Assembly: GCA_020726505.1 (NCBI GenBank)
Contig: JAHLEZ010000013.1
Location: 434,001-498,000 of the forward strand
Source: Leptodontidium sp. MPI-SDFR-AT-0119
Lineage: Eukaryota; Ascomycota; Leotiomycetes; Helotiales; Leptodontidiaceae
Length of the DNA: 64,000 bases
Direction: 5' to 3'
In this document: positions 1 through 10,401 of the stretch, one piece after another
Position numbering within the stretch: position 1 is the first letter of the stretch
How the letters are laid out: each line of letters opens with the position of its first letter
Made by a program: the position numbers and the translations under genes
The notes under the pieces: generated by a model
What the model saw: only the letters and a program-made list of their open reading frames with translations
Told to the model about the DNA's origin: nothing
The model's database searches: none

Positions 1-1407
1 AAAGCGGTCCAGGTTTCATATAGTGATTTACCAGTTGCTGCATTCTTGCCTTTGACACCTCTAACACCTTTCTTGAGGGTCTTCAGGCTAACAGGACGGG
101 CAATAACTTTGTAGTAATCTTCGTAGTCGACCTTGGACGGAAGATCAATGAATGGTTGGAAGGCTGGGAAATCGTCCCTTCGTATCCACATTAGCACAGC
201 ACGTTTTTCTTTGCACATGTTGACTTACTCAGGGTATTCCTTTTGGGCGATACAGTCGTCCACAAATCTCTCTTGGGCTTCCTGGAAGGAAAGGCCTTGG
301 AAGCCGTCTCCCGCGTATTGAATTTCGACCAATGCAGGTGTGACACTCGTTCTCTGAGGCTGAGGGTTCTTAGGTGGTCGTCCACGTCCCTTTTTGGTGG
401 TTGTTGTAGGAGCTTCATATTCAATTTCTCCCGGGGCATCCTCGTCACTATCACCATCTCCTTCTATCTGCGGAATTGGTTCGGGAGTGGCAGGGAACGG
501 TGTCGGAAACGCTGTATAGCCTTCAATCAACTTGTATGCTGGGTTCCACCTCGTCATGAAGTTACTCAGAGCCTTTCTCAAGCGCTCAGAGTCCTCAAAT
601 ATCTCAGATCCTCGCTCATTGTATTCCTTCGCATTCGCAATCATCCGCTTAAAGTAACTTTCGAGAGTAGTGAGAGTCGGGAATTCACGGCGCTTGAGTT
701 TGGCTTCGATAGTATCCAGGGCAATAGGCATCCTAATCATCTCGTAGTAGTCTGGGAACTGCTTTTTGCTGGGGAGGGTGAGGAATGGTGTAGCAATAAG
801 GCGTCCACTGTGAATGATGTCAGTCAAATGCGCAGATATTACGATGCAGTATTGTAGGGAAACAACGTGGTAGGAATCAGGATCCGAGGCAGACACATGA
901 GAAGAATCGCAGAAGAATGTAAGTATGTAGTATCTGCAGCAAGTCTCTACCCGCACGAGGCTGAAGAGAGTGCACCTGTCGCAATATGAAATCGAAACAA
1001 CATACCTCTTGTCTGCCGTTTGTCGAAATGTGTCTACCAATTTCAAGCCCATCTGGGTGGTGGTTTCCGGGCTTTCTCCCTTCATGAGGTCGATGTCCTG
1101 CCATCTTGTCAGCCTTGCCTTACTGGTATGTTCGATAAGTAAGTAACGCGGAAGCACGAATGATGGTGCAGGTCGTGAACCTTCAGTGCGCCGCTTCGAG
1201 TCCCTGCGACCATCGATCGCCAATACAAAGCACAACCCACATCGCGCACTCCATCACCCATTCATCTATTTACCCCGCGCAGCAGCAGAGGAGGGCGAGG
1301 ACGAGGTAATAGACACTTACACTATTCGGCATCTTTCTTCTCTTCGCAGCGCGATCGTCCAACTCCTCGTTCCTATGGCCTCCCCCATTGACCTTGCGCT
1401 TGTCCAT
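1..1407 (-). CDS. RSC4: RSC4-type double-bromodomain chromatin-remodelling subunit (3' end outside the window)
   Basis: Model: complement(join(<1..177, 229..807, 1006..1097, 1321..1407)), with introns of 51, 198 and 223 nt. The start gives a basic N-terminus (MDKRKVNGGG, then AAKRRK), as expected for a nuclear protein. Bromodomain 1 spans about residues 60-150, with IATPFLTLPSKKQFPDYY and the acetyl-lysine-pocket segment NAKEYNERGSEIF. An acidic linker follows, with an AT-hook-like KKGRGRPPK. A second bromodomain begins near residue 255 (FIDLPSKVDYEDYYKVIARP) and runs off the window. Two N-terminal bromodomains are the layout of Rsc4, a subunit of the RSC ATP-dependent remodeller that binds acetylated histone tails. 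The gene is divergent from CKS1. All splice phases close. The 198-nt intron is the least certain join. Polybromo-like naming would be equally acceptable. Confidence 0.85.
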
Positions 1408-2301
1408 GTTGTCCTTTCCGGTCGTGCGTCGCCGGACCAGGGCCGATTAATGATGCGCCGCGGAGGCTCTCGTGGATTGTATTGAAGTTACAATTGCTTG
1501 CTGCGGTGTTGGCGCAGGGTGCTGGGCGACGCGATCACTCTGCTGGCGCGTCGTGGAGTGAGGATTGAGAAGATCCTTGTGTGGTTGGATGGCTTGGGCT
1601 GGGTTTGCCGAAATGGGATGGGAGTGAAGGTTCACGAAAATCGAAAATCGAAAATCGTATTCGTAGCTCTGAAGTGTGCTGTGAGGACAAATGTTGATTA
1701 TTCCTTTTGCCAGGAAAATCTAAATTCATTCACTTGTTGCGCAATTCAATGTTCTTTGCCCGCCACAGGACATTGGCTGGTCGGCTGGGCTTCATCCATT
1801 TGAATATCTCGCTTGACACGTGACTGCTGACCCTAACTCATTTCCGGGTAGCGCACTGACTAGCGCCCGTACAAGGCTGCGAAGAGGAGCATTGTTTACT
1901 TGAGTGGTCCTCGGAGTGAATACAACTTTTAAGTTCGCAACAACACCTTCACCGTTCTGATTGCCCTCTCTCTCGCGCCCGATTTCGGATCGCCTACACT
2001 TCTTCTTCGCCATTGCTTCTATTCCTTCGCTTTCAACTTCCAAGTGCTCAGCACAGTTTGGACAATTGCTCACAGACAATCCTCATCGACGCCCCAACCC
2101 ACCTTTCCTCGACTTCTGTTTCCCCCACTCCCCTCGCTGTCGCGAACCTTGACAGACGGACACCCAGTCGGATATCCACCAGCCGCACTTGCGCAAAGTC
2201 CCGAGTCCCAGTCGTTACTTCAGGTTCTCAAAGCTGTCGCGTGCCCCACCATCAGCTGCAGCCACTTCAACGTCTAAGGGAAGACCGAAGGCAAAGACAA
2301 A
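1408..2301. promoter_or_regulatory. Divergent promoter region between RSC4 and CKS1
   Basis: This 894-nt stretch lies between two divergent starts and has no convincing ORF. It becomes pyrimidine-rich on the plus strand toward CKS1 (about 1960-2290), as is usual for fungal 5' leaders. It contains one CACGTG core, listed separately. Confidence 0.6.
1817..1824 (-). promoter_or_regulatory. CDEI/Cbf1-like site (GTCACGTG on the minus strand)
   Basis: The plus strand reads CACGTGAC, which on the minus strand matches RTCACRTG, the consensus of Cbf1-type bHLH factors. It lies between divergent RSC4 and CKS1 and could serve both. The match is seen; the function is inferred. Confidence 0.4.
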
Positions 2302-2830
2302 ATGTCGGACATGGATTACAACAGGCGAAACAAGATCCCTAGACCGCTCACAGAGTCGGAGAAGGCGCGTCTGGAGGAGTTCATCGATTCGATCCATTAT
2401 TCTGCGAGGTGAGTAAAGCGACAAGATTCTTTTGGGATATTCGGGACCGTTGGGGCATGCATCTGGATTGAATTATCGTGCTGGAACGGATAGTCCCCCA
2501 ACCGTCTTGGAAACTCCTTAGCCGGATTGTGGTGGTCATTCTTGGATGCGATGCTGACTTACCAATCTAGATACTCTGACAATGAATTCGAATACCGACA
2601 TGTCCAACTCCCCAAGAACATGCTGAAGGTGATTCCCAAGGAGTACCACGATTCCTCTAAGGGTACATTGAAGTTGTTGTGGGAGGAGGAGTGGAGAGCA
2701 TTGGGTATTACACAGGTGCGTTGAGCATACGACAAGTGGTCTACATCATTTTACTGACTCTCTGCAGAGTCTTGGATGGGAGCACTACGAAGTTCATGAG
2801 CCCGAGCCACACATACTTCTCTTTAAGTAG
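2302..2830 (+). CDS. CKS1: Cyclin-dependent kinase regulatory subunit (Cks1/suc1)
   Basis: Model: join(2302..2408, 2571..2715, 2768..2830), 104 aa, with introns of 162 and 52 nt. The protein carries the whole Cks core: [14 protein letters not shown], then [20 protein letters not shown] and the terminal HILLFK. The family's conserved residues are present: the arginine and tryptophan of the phosphate pocket and the HEPEPH hinge that governs strand exchange. Cks proteins bind the C-lobe of Cdk1 and dock primed phospho-threonine substrates at cell-cycle transitions. Length and sequence are typical, and the start is the first in-frame ATG after a pyrimidine-rich leader. Nothing odd was seen. Confidence 0.96.
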
Positions 2831-4146
2831 GAATCCCGAATCCGCACGCAAAATCCCTCATGCTGATTTTAGAACAGGAGACCAATCAATTATGTCCCTC
2901 CGGGTCAATAGAGACAAACAGGCTTCCGGTTACTCACGACTCGATTTGAATTTGGTGGATTTTTTTTCTGGAGCGCAAGACTTTGCAAACACTGGCGTAC
3001 CTATGCTTTTGACGATGTTACGTCTCATGTCTCTCTCGATACACCACACCTCATGCCTTTCTCTTCGATGTACTAGATTAGGGCGAATGGACATTCTCTT
3101 CTTTATAATTTTTTCGGCTTCCTTTTGGTCTGTCTGGTTGGTGAATGGGCAGATTGAATGTATGATATCGAATAGGGCAGTCCTCGGATACAGAAAATAT
3201 GAAGGACCAGATTTGGCCATACCATGAGTTTCTCTTGAACTCTTTGAGATCTTGTGGGCCCCTCAAATATATGTGGAGGGCCGAAGGTCGAAATTTTTAT
3301 GCTCAAATGGAATTAGTGGAGCTGCAGGAGTAGAAAAAACACAAGATGCAACAAATTGTAGGCGGTTTTTATACAGACTTAGCGTATTCAGCGCGTGGTA
3401 CGATATTGGATACTGAGTCGTTCTGTTGTGGTCCATATACCAATCGCTCGAGAAGGTAAATACAATTTAGTTAGAGTTCGAGATTTTTTCCCCAAGTTGC
3501 AGATTAAAGAACTGTGGACTGCCAAGTGGTCAAAATTAACACTCATATCTTATTCAATTTTGACCGATTCGTAGAAGAGAGGCGTGATAGAAAAATGTTC
3601 TTGTCTTGAGGCGGCAAATAGCCAGCATTGGGGTGGCGGCAATTTCATACCTTGTGATTTAGGAGCAAAAACACCAGATTATTACACGAAACAAAGCCAG
3701 CATTCTAATTTGGTCCAGCTCAGGAACAGGCACGGGACGGCTGGCTGGATGCTGCCAAGAGTGGCGTCAGCAATAGTGTTCCCTGATCTGCTAGTGGTAC
3801 GGAGTGTAGGCTGATAATCGAACCACAAGCCGAACAGACAGATATACCGAAACCAGACTTGCTTTACAATCAACACTCTACTTATGGCACCTCGCCCGCC
3901 ATTACTCGCGCATTCCTCGGCCTTGCTCACTCGACAAAACTATAATCAATTCGATATTTCTTGTAAATTCCTTTGAACGGCCAATGCACGATTTAGAGCT
4001 TCAATAGCCAGCGATTCTTTATCAACAACCTCCAGAGCAATTCGACTACCCCACCACGGCTTCACGTCCCACCTATTCAGCCATCTATTCGAGTTCACTG
4101 GCTAAACAACGTGGGATAAAGGCCAAGTGTCTTGTGACAATCAATC
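2831..4146. other. Intergenic, CKS1 to ERO1
   Basis: About 1.3 kb without a supportable gene. It should hold the CKS1 3' end and the ERO1 promoter. Small ORFs on both strands show no family motif, and no RNA gene was recognised. Confidence 0.6.
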
Positions 4147-6069
4147 ATGAAGACTGCTGCGCAGGTCTTTTATCTGGCTGTCTTCTCCCTACTTGGGACC
4201 TCGCACGCCGCCGCGGACTCCAAGATAGCATCGAAGGCCAAAACACCCAGTCCTGATGTTTGCGCGGTACGCACTTTTATTCTTCTATCAGGCATACTTG
4301 TCTAATGGCCTTACTCAGATTTCCCCCAAAGCAATTGTCTCAGATGCTTGCGCTTCCTACTCTACCCTCGATACCCTCAACCAAGAGCTCAAGCCGTCGC
4401 TCAATGACATTACGCAAACGACCGACTTCTTCGCATACTACCGGCTCAACCTGTTTGGCAAGGAGTGTCCATTCTGGAGTGATGACAGTGGCATGTGTGG
4501 GAATATTGCGTGCGCCGTGAACACCTTGGACAACGAAGAGGATATCCCGGAAATATGGAGGGCGGAGGAATTGGGCAAGCTGGAGGGTCCCAAAGCCGGG
4601 CATCCTGGAAGGAGGTTACAAGAGGAACGTGGACCACAAAAACCACTCCAGGGCATGTTGGGTGAGGATGTAGGAGAGAGCTGTGTGGTGGAATATGACG
4701 ACGAATGCGACGAGCGAGACTACTGTGTTCCGGAGGATGAAAGTGCTGGATCGAAAGGAGACTATGTGAGCTTGGTAGACAACCCAGAAAGGTTTACGGG
4801 ATATGCGGGAGAGGGTACGAAACAGGTTTGGGATGCCATTTACAGAGAGAATTGCTTTTCGAAATCGTCGTTCCCCAAGTCAGCCGCTCTAGGCAATTCT
4901 CCATTCCCCGAGAAAGGACCTGCCATCAGCGAGCTGCAATCCGTTATTCGGGAACGTGGATTGCAGCAAGCTCTGGAGGAACACCAAAAGCACACACCAA
5001 ACACGCCTTTCGTTACAGAGTCCGGTCTTGAGCATGAAGATCAATGCTTGGAGAAGCGGGTTTTCTACAGAGTCGTTTCTGGCATGCATACTTCCATCAG
5101 TACTCATCTTTGCTGGGAATACCTCAATCAGACAACTGGAGCATGGGGACCAAACTTGCAATGCTACAAAGACAGGTTGCATGGTTTCCCAGACAGAGTC
5201 TCCAATCTCTACTTCAACTACGCTCTTGTTCTCCGAGCAGTCACTAAACTCGGGCCATACTTGAAAGACTACACTTTCTGCTCAGGTGACCCGGTCCAAG
5301 ACCGTGCTACCAAGGCCAAAGTACAGACTCTTACCTCAAAAGCCGGTACTGCACCACAAATCTTTGACGAGAGTCTCATGTTTGTCAACGGCGAAGGACC
5401 AAGCTTGAAAGAGGATTTCCGTAACCGATTCAGAAACGTCAGCCGAATCATGGACTGTGTTGGCTGTGACAAATGCCGACTTTGGGGAAAACTCCAAACT
5501 GCTGGCTATGGAGCAGCGTTGAAGGTGCTGTTTGAGTTTGACAACAACTCAGACGATATCCCCATGTTGAAGAGAACGGAGCTTGTTGCTCTCTTCAACA
5601 CACTTGCTCGCATCTCCGACTCGCTCGAGGCTGTTGGCAAGTTCAGAGGAATGGTTGAGGCCGAAGAGTCCAAGGAAGAAGAGAAAAAGGTTTTCCCCGA
5701 CCGAGTCACAAAGCCTCATCGTGTTGTGCCTGGAAAGGAGTACAAAGATCCAACCGAGTCTGACTACGTGGCTCATGAGAAAGAATCATTCCAGCGTCAG
5801 AGACTTCCAAACAACGCCACTGTTTCGGAGATCTTCTATGCCGAATTGGATCTCATATGGAGAGTGTCCAAATTCGTAGTCAAAAGCTGGGTCAATTTCC
5901 CATCTCGAGCGTAAGTTTTCCTACCGACCTCCCTTGGCTATTTGGCTAACATTCATCCAGCTGGGAGATCTTCGTTCTAGAAGCTTCAAGGGCTTGGAAT
6001 AATTACATTGGTCTACCAGTACGCCCCAGAGCATGGAAACTGAAGCGTCCTACAGTAGATGAGCTTTGA
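4147..6069 (+). CDS. ERO1: Endoplasmic reticulum oxidoreductin 1
   Basis: Model: join(4147..4266, 4319..5910, 5961..6069), 606 aa, with introns of 52 and 50 nt. A signal peptide (MKTAAQVFYLAVFSLLGTSHA) sends the protein to the ER lumen. There it re-oxidises protein disulfide isomerase using FAD and passes electrons to oxygen. The Ero1 core begins DACASYSTLDTLN. A likely shuttle pair is C170/C176 (CDERDYC). The FAD region has NPERFTGY, VWDAIYRENCF and SGMHTSISTHL, and the active-site CVGCDKC lies at residues 420-426. The family-typical tail includes FVLEASRAWNNY. The first exon encodes only the signal peptide and linker, so the start depends on splicing at 4267. All phases close. Confidence 0.96.
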
Positions 6070-7571
6070 AAAACTTGGCATTACATAGGTTTGGCGTTTT
6101 TTTGATTGCATAAGCACGAGCGTTGGGAGTTGTAGATTTGATTTGAAGAGGATTTGCATTGCATTATCAGGTATTTCACTTGATTAAATACAAGAGATTG
6201 CAAAGACTTCATCATATCCATCCTTGCTCTCTTGATGCCTTGTCATAAATTTTCTGGTTGCCTTCGCGTTCCAATGAGCCTTACGAGGTGTGTCTTGACG
6301 TCTGCCATTCAGTACCCTAGGAAGTCGAATGTCGATCAATTGTCACTCTTTCTCACTCGGTAATTGGAACGAAACCCTTCGTTTGTTCTGTCTTCAGCTT
6401 TCCGTGATTCTTGCTGTTGAGGCTCAATTTGCCCAAGGAGAGCCTAGATGACTGCAAAGTACGTACAGAGAAGAATAAGCTTGTCAATGAACGCTTCGAT
6501 CGGCTTCCTGGCCATCTAAATTGAGTGGCTGTTCTCCCTTAGTTGGGTACCTATCTTCGCGACTATCAGCTCGTTGCCTTCTGCATTTCCATCTAACCTC
6601 CGCTCCTCGAAACAAAATATTCCTCTAGCCTCATTCAAACTCCATCTCATTCAAAGACGCCTTGATCTCTACTTCCCCCCACATTTCTTCACAATAATTG
6701 TGATCTTTCCAAAGCACGCTTTCTCTACAAGGCCACCCTTCGCCATGATCAAGTCCACGTTGACCTCCGTCTTAACTTTGCTTCCTGACGGCTTCAGAGT
6801 CGGAGACTCCTTTGCTGTCATTAAACATCCCGACTATGGCACCAATGTCTCCATTAAAAATAATGTCTCCCGTCCAACCCATGTGCGCTAATCCAAAAGT
6901 AGCATCTCAAACAGTGAAGTAAGTCGACATGAGCCCCTTCTTCAATCTCGAAATCACATTCATACTTCAACTTGTCGGCGATCTCCACGTATGTCATGTC
7001 GATGTCTCTGTAAAAAAATATTCCTTTCTAAACAGGTTGTAAATATTGCGGTGCTTTGGGTGTGCAGGTCTTTAATCGTTGGCAAACCGTCGAAGAAGTT
7101 GAGATGATAGCGAAGCGAGAGAGAAAAAAATACCAGAATGATTCGGAGGTTGATCACCTGTTTTCAGTCTTTGATACTTCCCTGTAGTGGGTTCTAAAAA
7201 GTCTGGGAAGAACGCTTCTAGAGCAAGAGGATGGATATGAGATCCGGGAACTGGGCTTCTTTGCCGCCTAACGGGAGTAAAAACGTAGAAACCAGGCCTC
7301 GACAGGACAGGGGTTTCTCTATTGGAATTTAATTCCTGCTCAAACTCCAGAAGTGGCTAAAAGAGGAGAGACTGCGAGGTTACTTTCAAATAAGGCAACC
7401 GCCATCCAACCCCATTCAATACAAAACCATTAGTTATACTTTGAGAAGTATTCAACATCTTATCTATTAAAGCAGATAAATCATTTGACTACTTACTTAC
7501 CTATCTATCTATCACATGGGGCAGGACTAAAAGTCAAAAAGGAAATTCCAAAAAATTTATGGTAAATTTAA
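6070..7571. other. Intergenic, ERO1 to tRNA-Thr
   Basis: About 1.5 kb. A pyrimidine-rich plus-strand stretch (6570-6745) precedes a 48-codon ORF at 6745 that has a leader-like context but no recognisable homology. A short CTAT tandem run lies near 7500. No gene could be supported. Confidence 0.5.
7550..7555 (-). terminator. RNA polymerase III T-run downstream of tRNA-Thr
   Basis: Six T on the minus strand, about 16 nt past the discriminator base of the tRNA gene. This fits a pol III terminator and suggests the locus is, or recently was, a transcribed tRNA gene. Confidence 0.6.
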
Positions 7572-7705
7572 TGCCCCCTCTCGGAATCGCTGAAGAATTA
7601 TTAGACACTGAGCAAACACTGTTTGAAGTCGATTTACTTACAACCGAGGATCTTTTCATTTTCATCTTTTACGAGTGAAACGCATTACCACTGTGCCAAG
7701 GGGGC
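7572..7705 (-). tRNA. tRNA-Thr(CGU) with a canonical 10-nt intron and a second, GT-AG intron inside the T-loop
   Basis: Read on the minus strand, the ends pair perfectly: acceptor GCCCCCT (7705-7699) with AGGGGGC (7579-7573), discriminator A7572. The D-arm has GCAC...ATGC and the invariant A14, G18, G19 and A21. The anticodon stem TTTCA/TGAAA holds loop CTCGTAA, anticodon CGU (7673-7671, reads ACG, Thr). A 10-nt insert (7669-7660) sits at 37/38, the normal nuclear tRNA intron site. The T-stem CTCGG/CCGAG is perfect, but its loop is split after T55 by 52 nt (7641-7590). Removing both inserts gives a canonical TTCGATT T-loop and a 72-nt mature tRNA. The A box is intact; the B box exists only after removal. 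It could be an active split gene or a tRNA recently hit by an intron-like insertion. Confidence 0.85.
7590..7641 (-). other. 52-nt spliceosomal-type intron in the tRNA T-loop
   Basis: It begins GTAAGT and ends TTCTTCAG, with a branch-like TCTAAT about 14 nt before the 3' end. Its length matches the 47-57 nt mRNA introns of neighbouring genes. It contains a small hairpin (CAAAC/GTTTG around AGT). AAATCGACTTC (7635-7625) matches 7 of 11 positions of the pol III B-box consensus. GT and AG fall exactly where a canonical 7-nt T-loop is restored, so the borders are not arbitrary. Confidence 0.75.
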
Positions 7706-8583
7706 AGATGTTATGATGTTATCTCACACCGTGATGACTAAAACGTGCGTATTTCAATACTTTTGTTAGTTAAGGATTTAGTGCGCGTGAACAAGCGAAG
7801 TCGGCGTCCACTCACTCCACCTCCACTTCCGTATTATATAAGCAATCATGCACTTTGCCAGGAAATGGCACATAAACTGGTCGACAACAGCGACTTTTCA
7901 GCGAATGAGAAAATGCAAACTTCCCAACCTAGGACGAATGGATATCTACAGAAAGCAGTAGACGGTTTGCCCTTCAGCATATGAATTAGGTAGAAAAAAT
8001 GGCATAAAACTGTTGAGCAGAACACTCCTCTTGATACATCCTATAGATTAAGTCCTGGTTTCAACGTTGGAAAACCAAACATCACATCATGCCGCTGACT
8101 TGATACGATTCCATGATATGTAGTAAGGCTATGTAGGAAGCAGAGACATCAGACTCATGGGCAGTCGAGCACAGGCGATACTTGTCAGGTAGAAAAGGGA
8201 CGGAGATGCTGAAGTTTGGTGATTTGCAGAGATCAAGTCACGTTGATGCAAAAGAGTTGGATAGTCGTTTGGTATTGGACTAATAGAATTTGGCATACGA
8301 TTTGGATAGCTTTGGATCCATGATACTCAGTGTTTTCCACTGACCAACTCCAATGTTTTACACACTCAGATATACCAGCGGTGGGGGGCGCGATATGCAT
8401 TGATTCTATTGCATCATAGCGTTGAATTCTTAACTTTTTGGTTGGATGGTTCGCTAGCAGCTACGAGGTCGTGTTGGGTTGTCCCATGGTGTGATGTAGA
8501 TACTTCGGATCGCCAGATCAAGGAGATGGTGCTCTTCTGTACTGAGCCTCGCTCATTCGCAGAGTTTTATGATCTGGTTGGTA
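7706..8583. other. Intergenic, tRNA-Thr upstream flank to USB1 3' flank
   Basis: About 0.9 kb with only short ORFs lacking recognisable motifs. Nothing else was seen. Confidence 0.5.
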
Positions 8584-9656
8584 TTATCCGCCCTCAAAGG
8601 GGTTGGATCGAAGGGACATGCTCGTGACAACATTTCCCACCTTGCATTTGATTTCCTTGACACTAACTTCAATCGTTTGAAGCCTGTTGAGATGATCCTT
8701 GGCAACAGACTCGGTCAATTGAAGGAGCTCCTTGTTTGGATTTTGGAGTGTCCATGCCAAACTAATGTGAAATGCATCAGTGGCATCTTGAATTTCTGAC
8801 CAGTCCATATTAGTGTGACTTTTGTCGTAAGAGGCTTTCCTGCTATCCTGCGACTTTCGCCTTTGCTGCTTTTTGCGGGCGTAGATCGAGGGTCCGGTTG
8901 GTGGCCCGGGGTAAAGTGGCGGCTGGCCGTACTGCTTGACAATCGAATTGCAGACGAAGAGAATCTTGTTCAGTCCATCGGACTCAGGTTTGGGGATACT
9001 CAGAACGAGGAACCAACGGGTATTCTCGAAGTTGGCAACCCATTTGAGGCCAGTGAAAGCAATGTCAAAACTTAACAGTCAGCCACGTGATAAGAATAGG
9101 GCTAGTAGAGACTACTTACGGTCGAATGCCAGACACTTTCAAAATTCGGTCCAGGGAGTCAACAAAGTCGTCCTTCTGCGCTGCTAGGAACCCAAGTGAC
9201 CGAGATAGACTAACATGGAGTGGTAAAGGAACTCCCACGTCACTCGTCACAGAGGAGTGTACTTTGGAATTCGAGTCGAATGATATGTCTTTTTGCAAGG
9301 CTGAAATGACCTTTGATAACCAAGCATCTTCTGTTGTCGACGGATACCCTCGATCGAGTCAGCCAAGTACTTGTATTTGGAGGAATGGGGAATAGGCACA
9401 TACACTCGATATAGATATGGGTTGGCCAGTTGCCCTCGATATGGGGGGTCACTCTTTTTCTTCCTTTGTGCAAGCTCGGGTCATCTCTTACGCTCACTCT
9501 GGTTGTGGAGGCATAGAGGTCGTGGAACTTGGAGGGTAGTGGAGGTAGGTCGGATGGACCATCGCGCTTCCGTTTGAGGCTGGTGATGTCCTTGCTGTTG
9601 TTGGAGGTGACTTCGTTGTCCTCTTCATCAGAGGAAGGATAGTCGACAAGAGCCAT
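8584..9656 (-). CDS. USB1: U6 snRNA 3'-phosphodiesterase Usb1/Mpn1
   Basis: Model: complement(join(8584..9070, 9120..9348, 9404..9656)), 322 aa, with introns of 49 and 55 nt. Usb1 is a nuclear 2H-phosphodiesterase that trims the U6 snRNA oligo-U tail. The N-terminus has the acidic [13 protein letters not shown] and KRKR, then [14 protein letters not shown] and [10 protein letters not shown]. Splicing from 9403 to 9349 creates that tryptophan. The two catalytic HxS motifs are HVSLSR (with DVGVPLPLH before it) and HISLAW, and the [10 protein letters not shown] segment lies between them. Length is typical. Start and stop are clear, and the frame closes through both introns. Confidence 0.93.
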
Positions 9657-10401
9657 GGTCTAGATGGTGTTGTTTACTTTTCCATGTCAGTGCAGGGTCG
9701 CAATACCTAGGTGGAGCTTGAGAGGCTTAGTCTTGTGATGACGAATAGCTCCAGGAACGAGAATCAGATGTCGAGGTCGAGGTCGAGGTCCAGGGACAAA
9801 GGCAGTCCCTTGCCTAAGTCTCGCTTGCTATTTCAAGCGCCTTGGCAACCCGTCTTAACCTTCAGATGAAAGTTCAACGTCAGCAGGGGTCGTGACAGGA
9901 GCCAAATGGAAGCTGTGTTGGGATCATGCCAGGAGCTTTCTGTTAGTCAGCCAATGATGTTGCATTTATCTCTATTCAAGTAAACATTTTGGGCCAATCA
10001 GCAGCCCATAACTGCTCTCTTCTCCGCGCATCCGATTTCTTTTGTCTGGAAGCTGCAGGGGTGCCGCCAGCCCAGCGAATGACGTAGCCACGCCGAGAAA
10101 GAGACCCCTGCCCGATTCGTACGCACCCAGGCACAGCACAGCACCTCGACCATCTCACCTGCCGGCAGAATGCGTGCTGTGCTGTGCAGTGAGCTGTTGA
10201 GTAACCAACCTATGGTAAGGCACCTACCTAGGGAAGGTCAAATAGATAAGCTCCTTTTCTCCCGGTCCAACTGTTCTTCTCTTCTCCTCTGCCTTCTCAT
10301 CTTCTCACGACAACAACCGTCCCAGATATACTCGCAGTACTCACAGTCCATCCCAGAGACAATACCATCAGTCAACCGGGCATCACCACACCACGGCCAA
10401 T
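9657..10401. promoter_or_regulatory. Divergent promoter region between USB1 and PAL1
   Basis: About 745 nt between divergent genes. It contains a short GGTCGA tandem run (see 9773) and a plus-strand pyrimidine-rich leader (10255-10400) before PAL1. No other gene was seen. Confidence 0.5.
9773..9792. repeat. Hexamer tandem repeat (GTCGAG)n
   Basis: About three and a half copies of GTCGAG/GGTCGA occur in the USB1-PAL1 intergenic region. A simple repeat with no assigned role. Confidence 0.7.

Noticed and set aside
6574..6891. A 105-codon plus-strand ORF with a pyrimidine-rich leader
   Set aside because: No family motif, no introns in phase and low complexity in the first half. A shorter 48-codon start at 6745 is possible but unsupported.
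9080..9092. A CACGTGAT core near 9085
   Set aside because: It lies inside a 49-nt USB1 intron, not a promoter, so it was not listed as regulatory.
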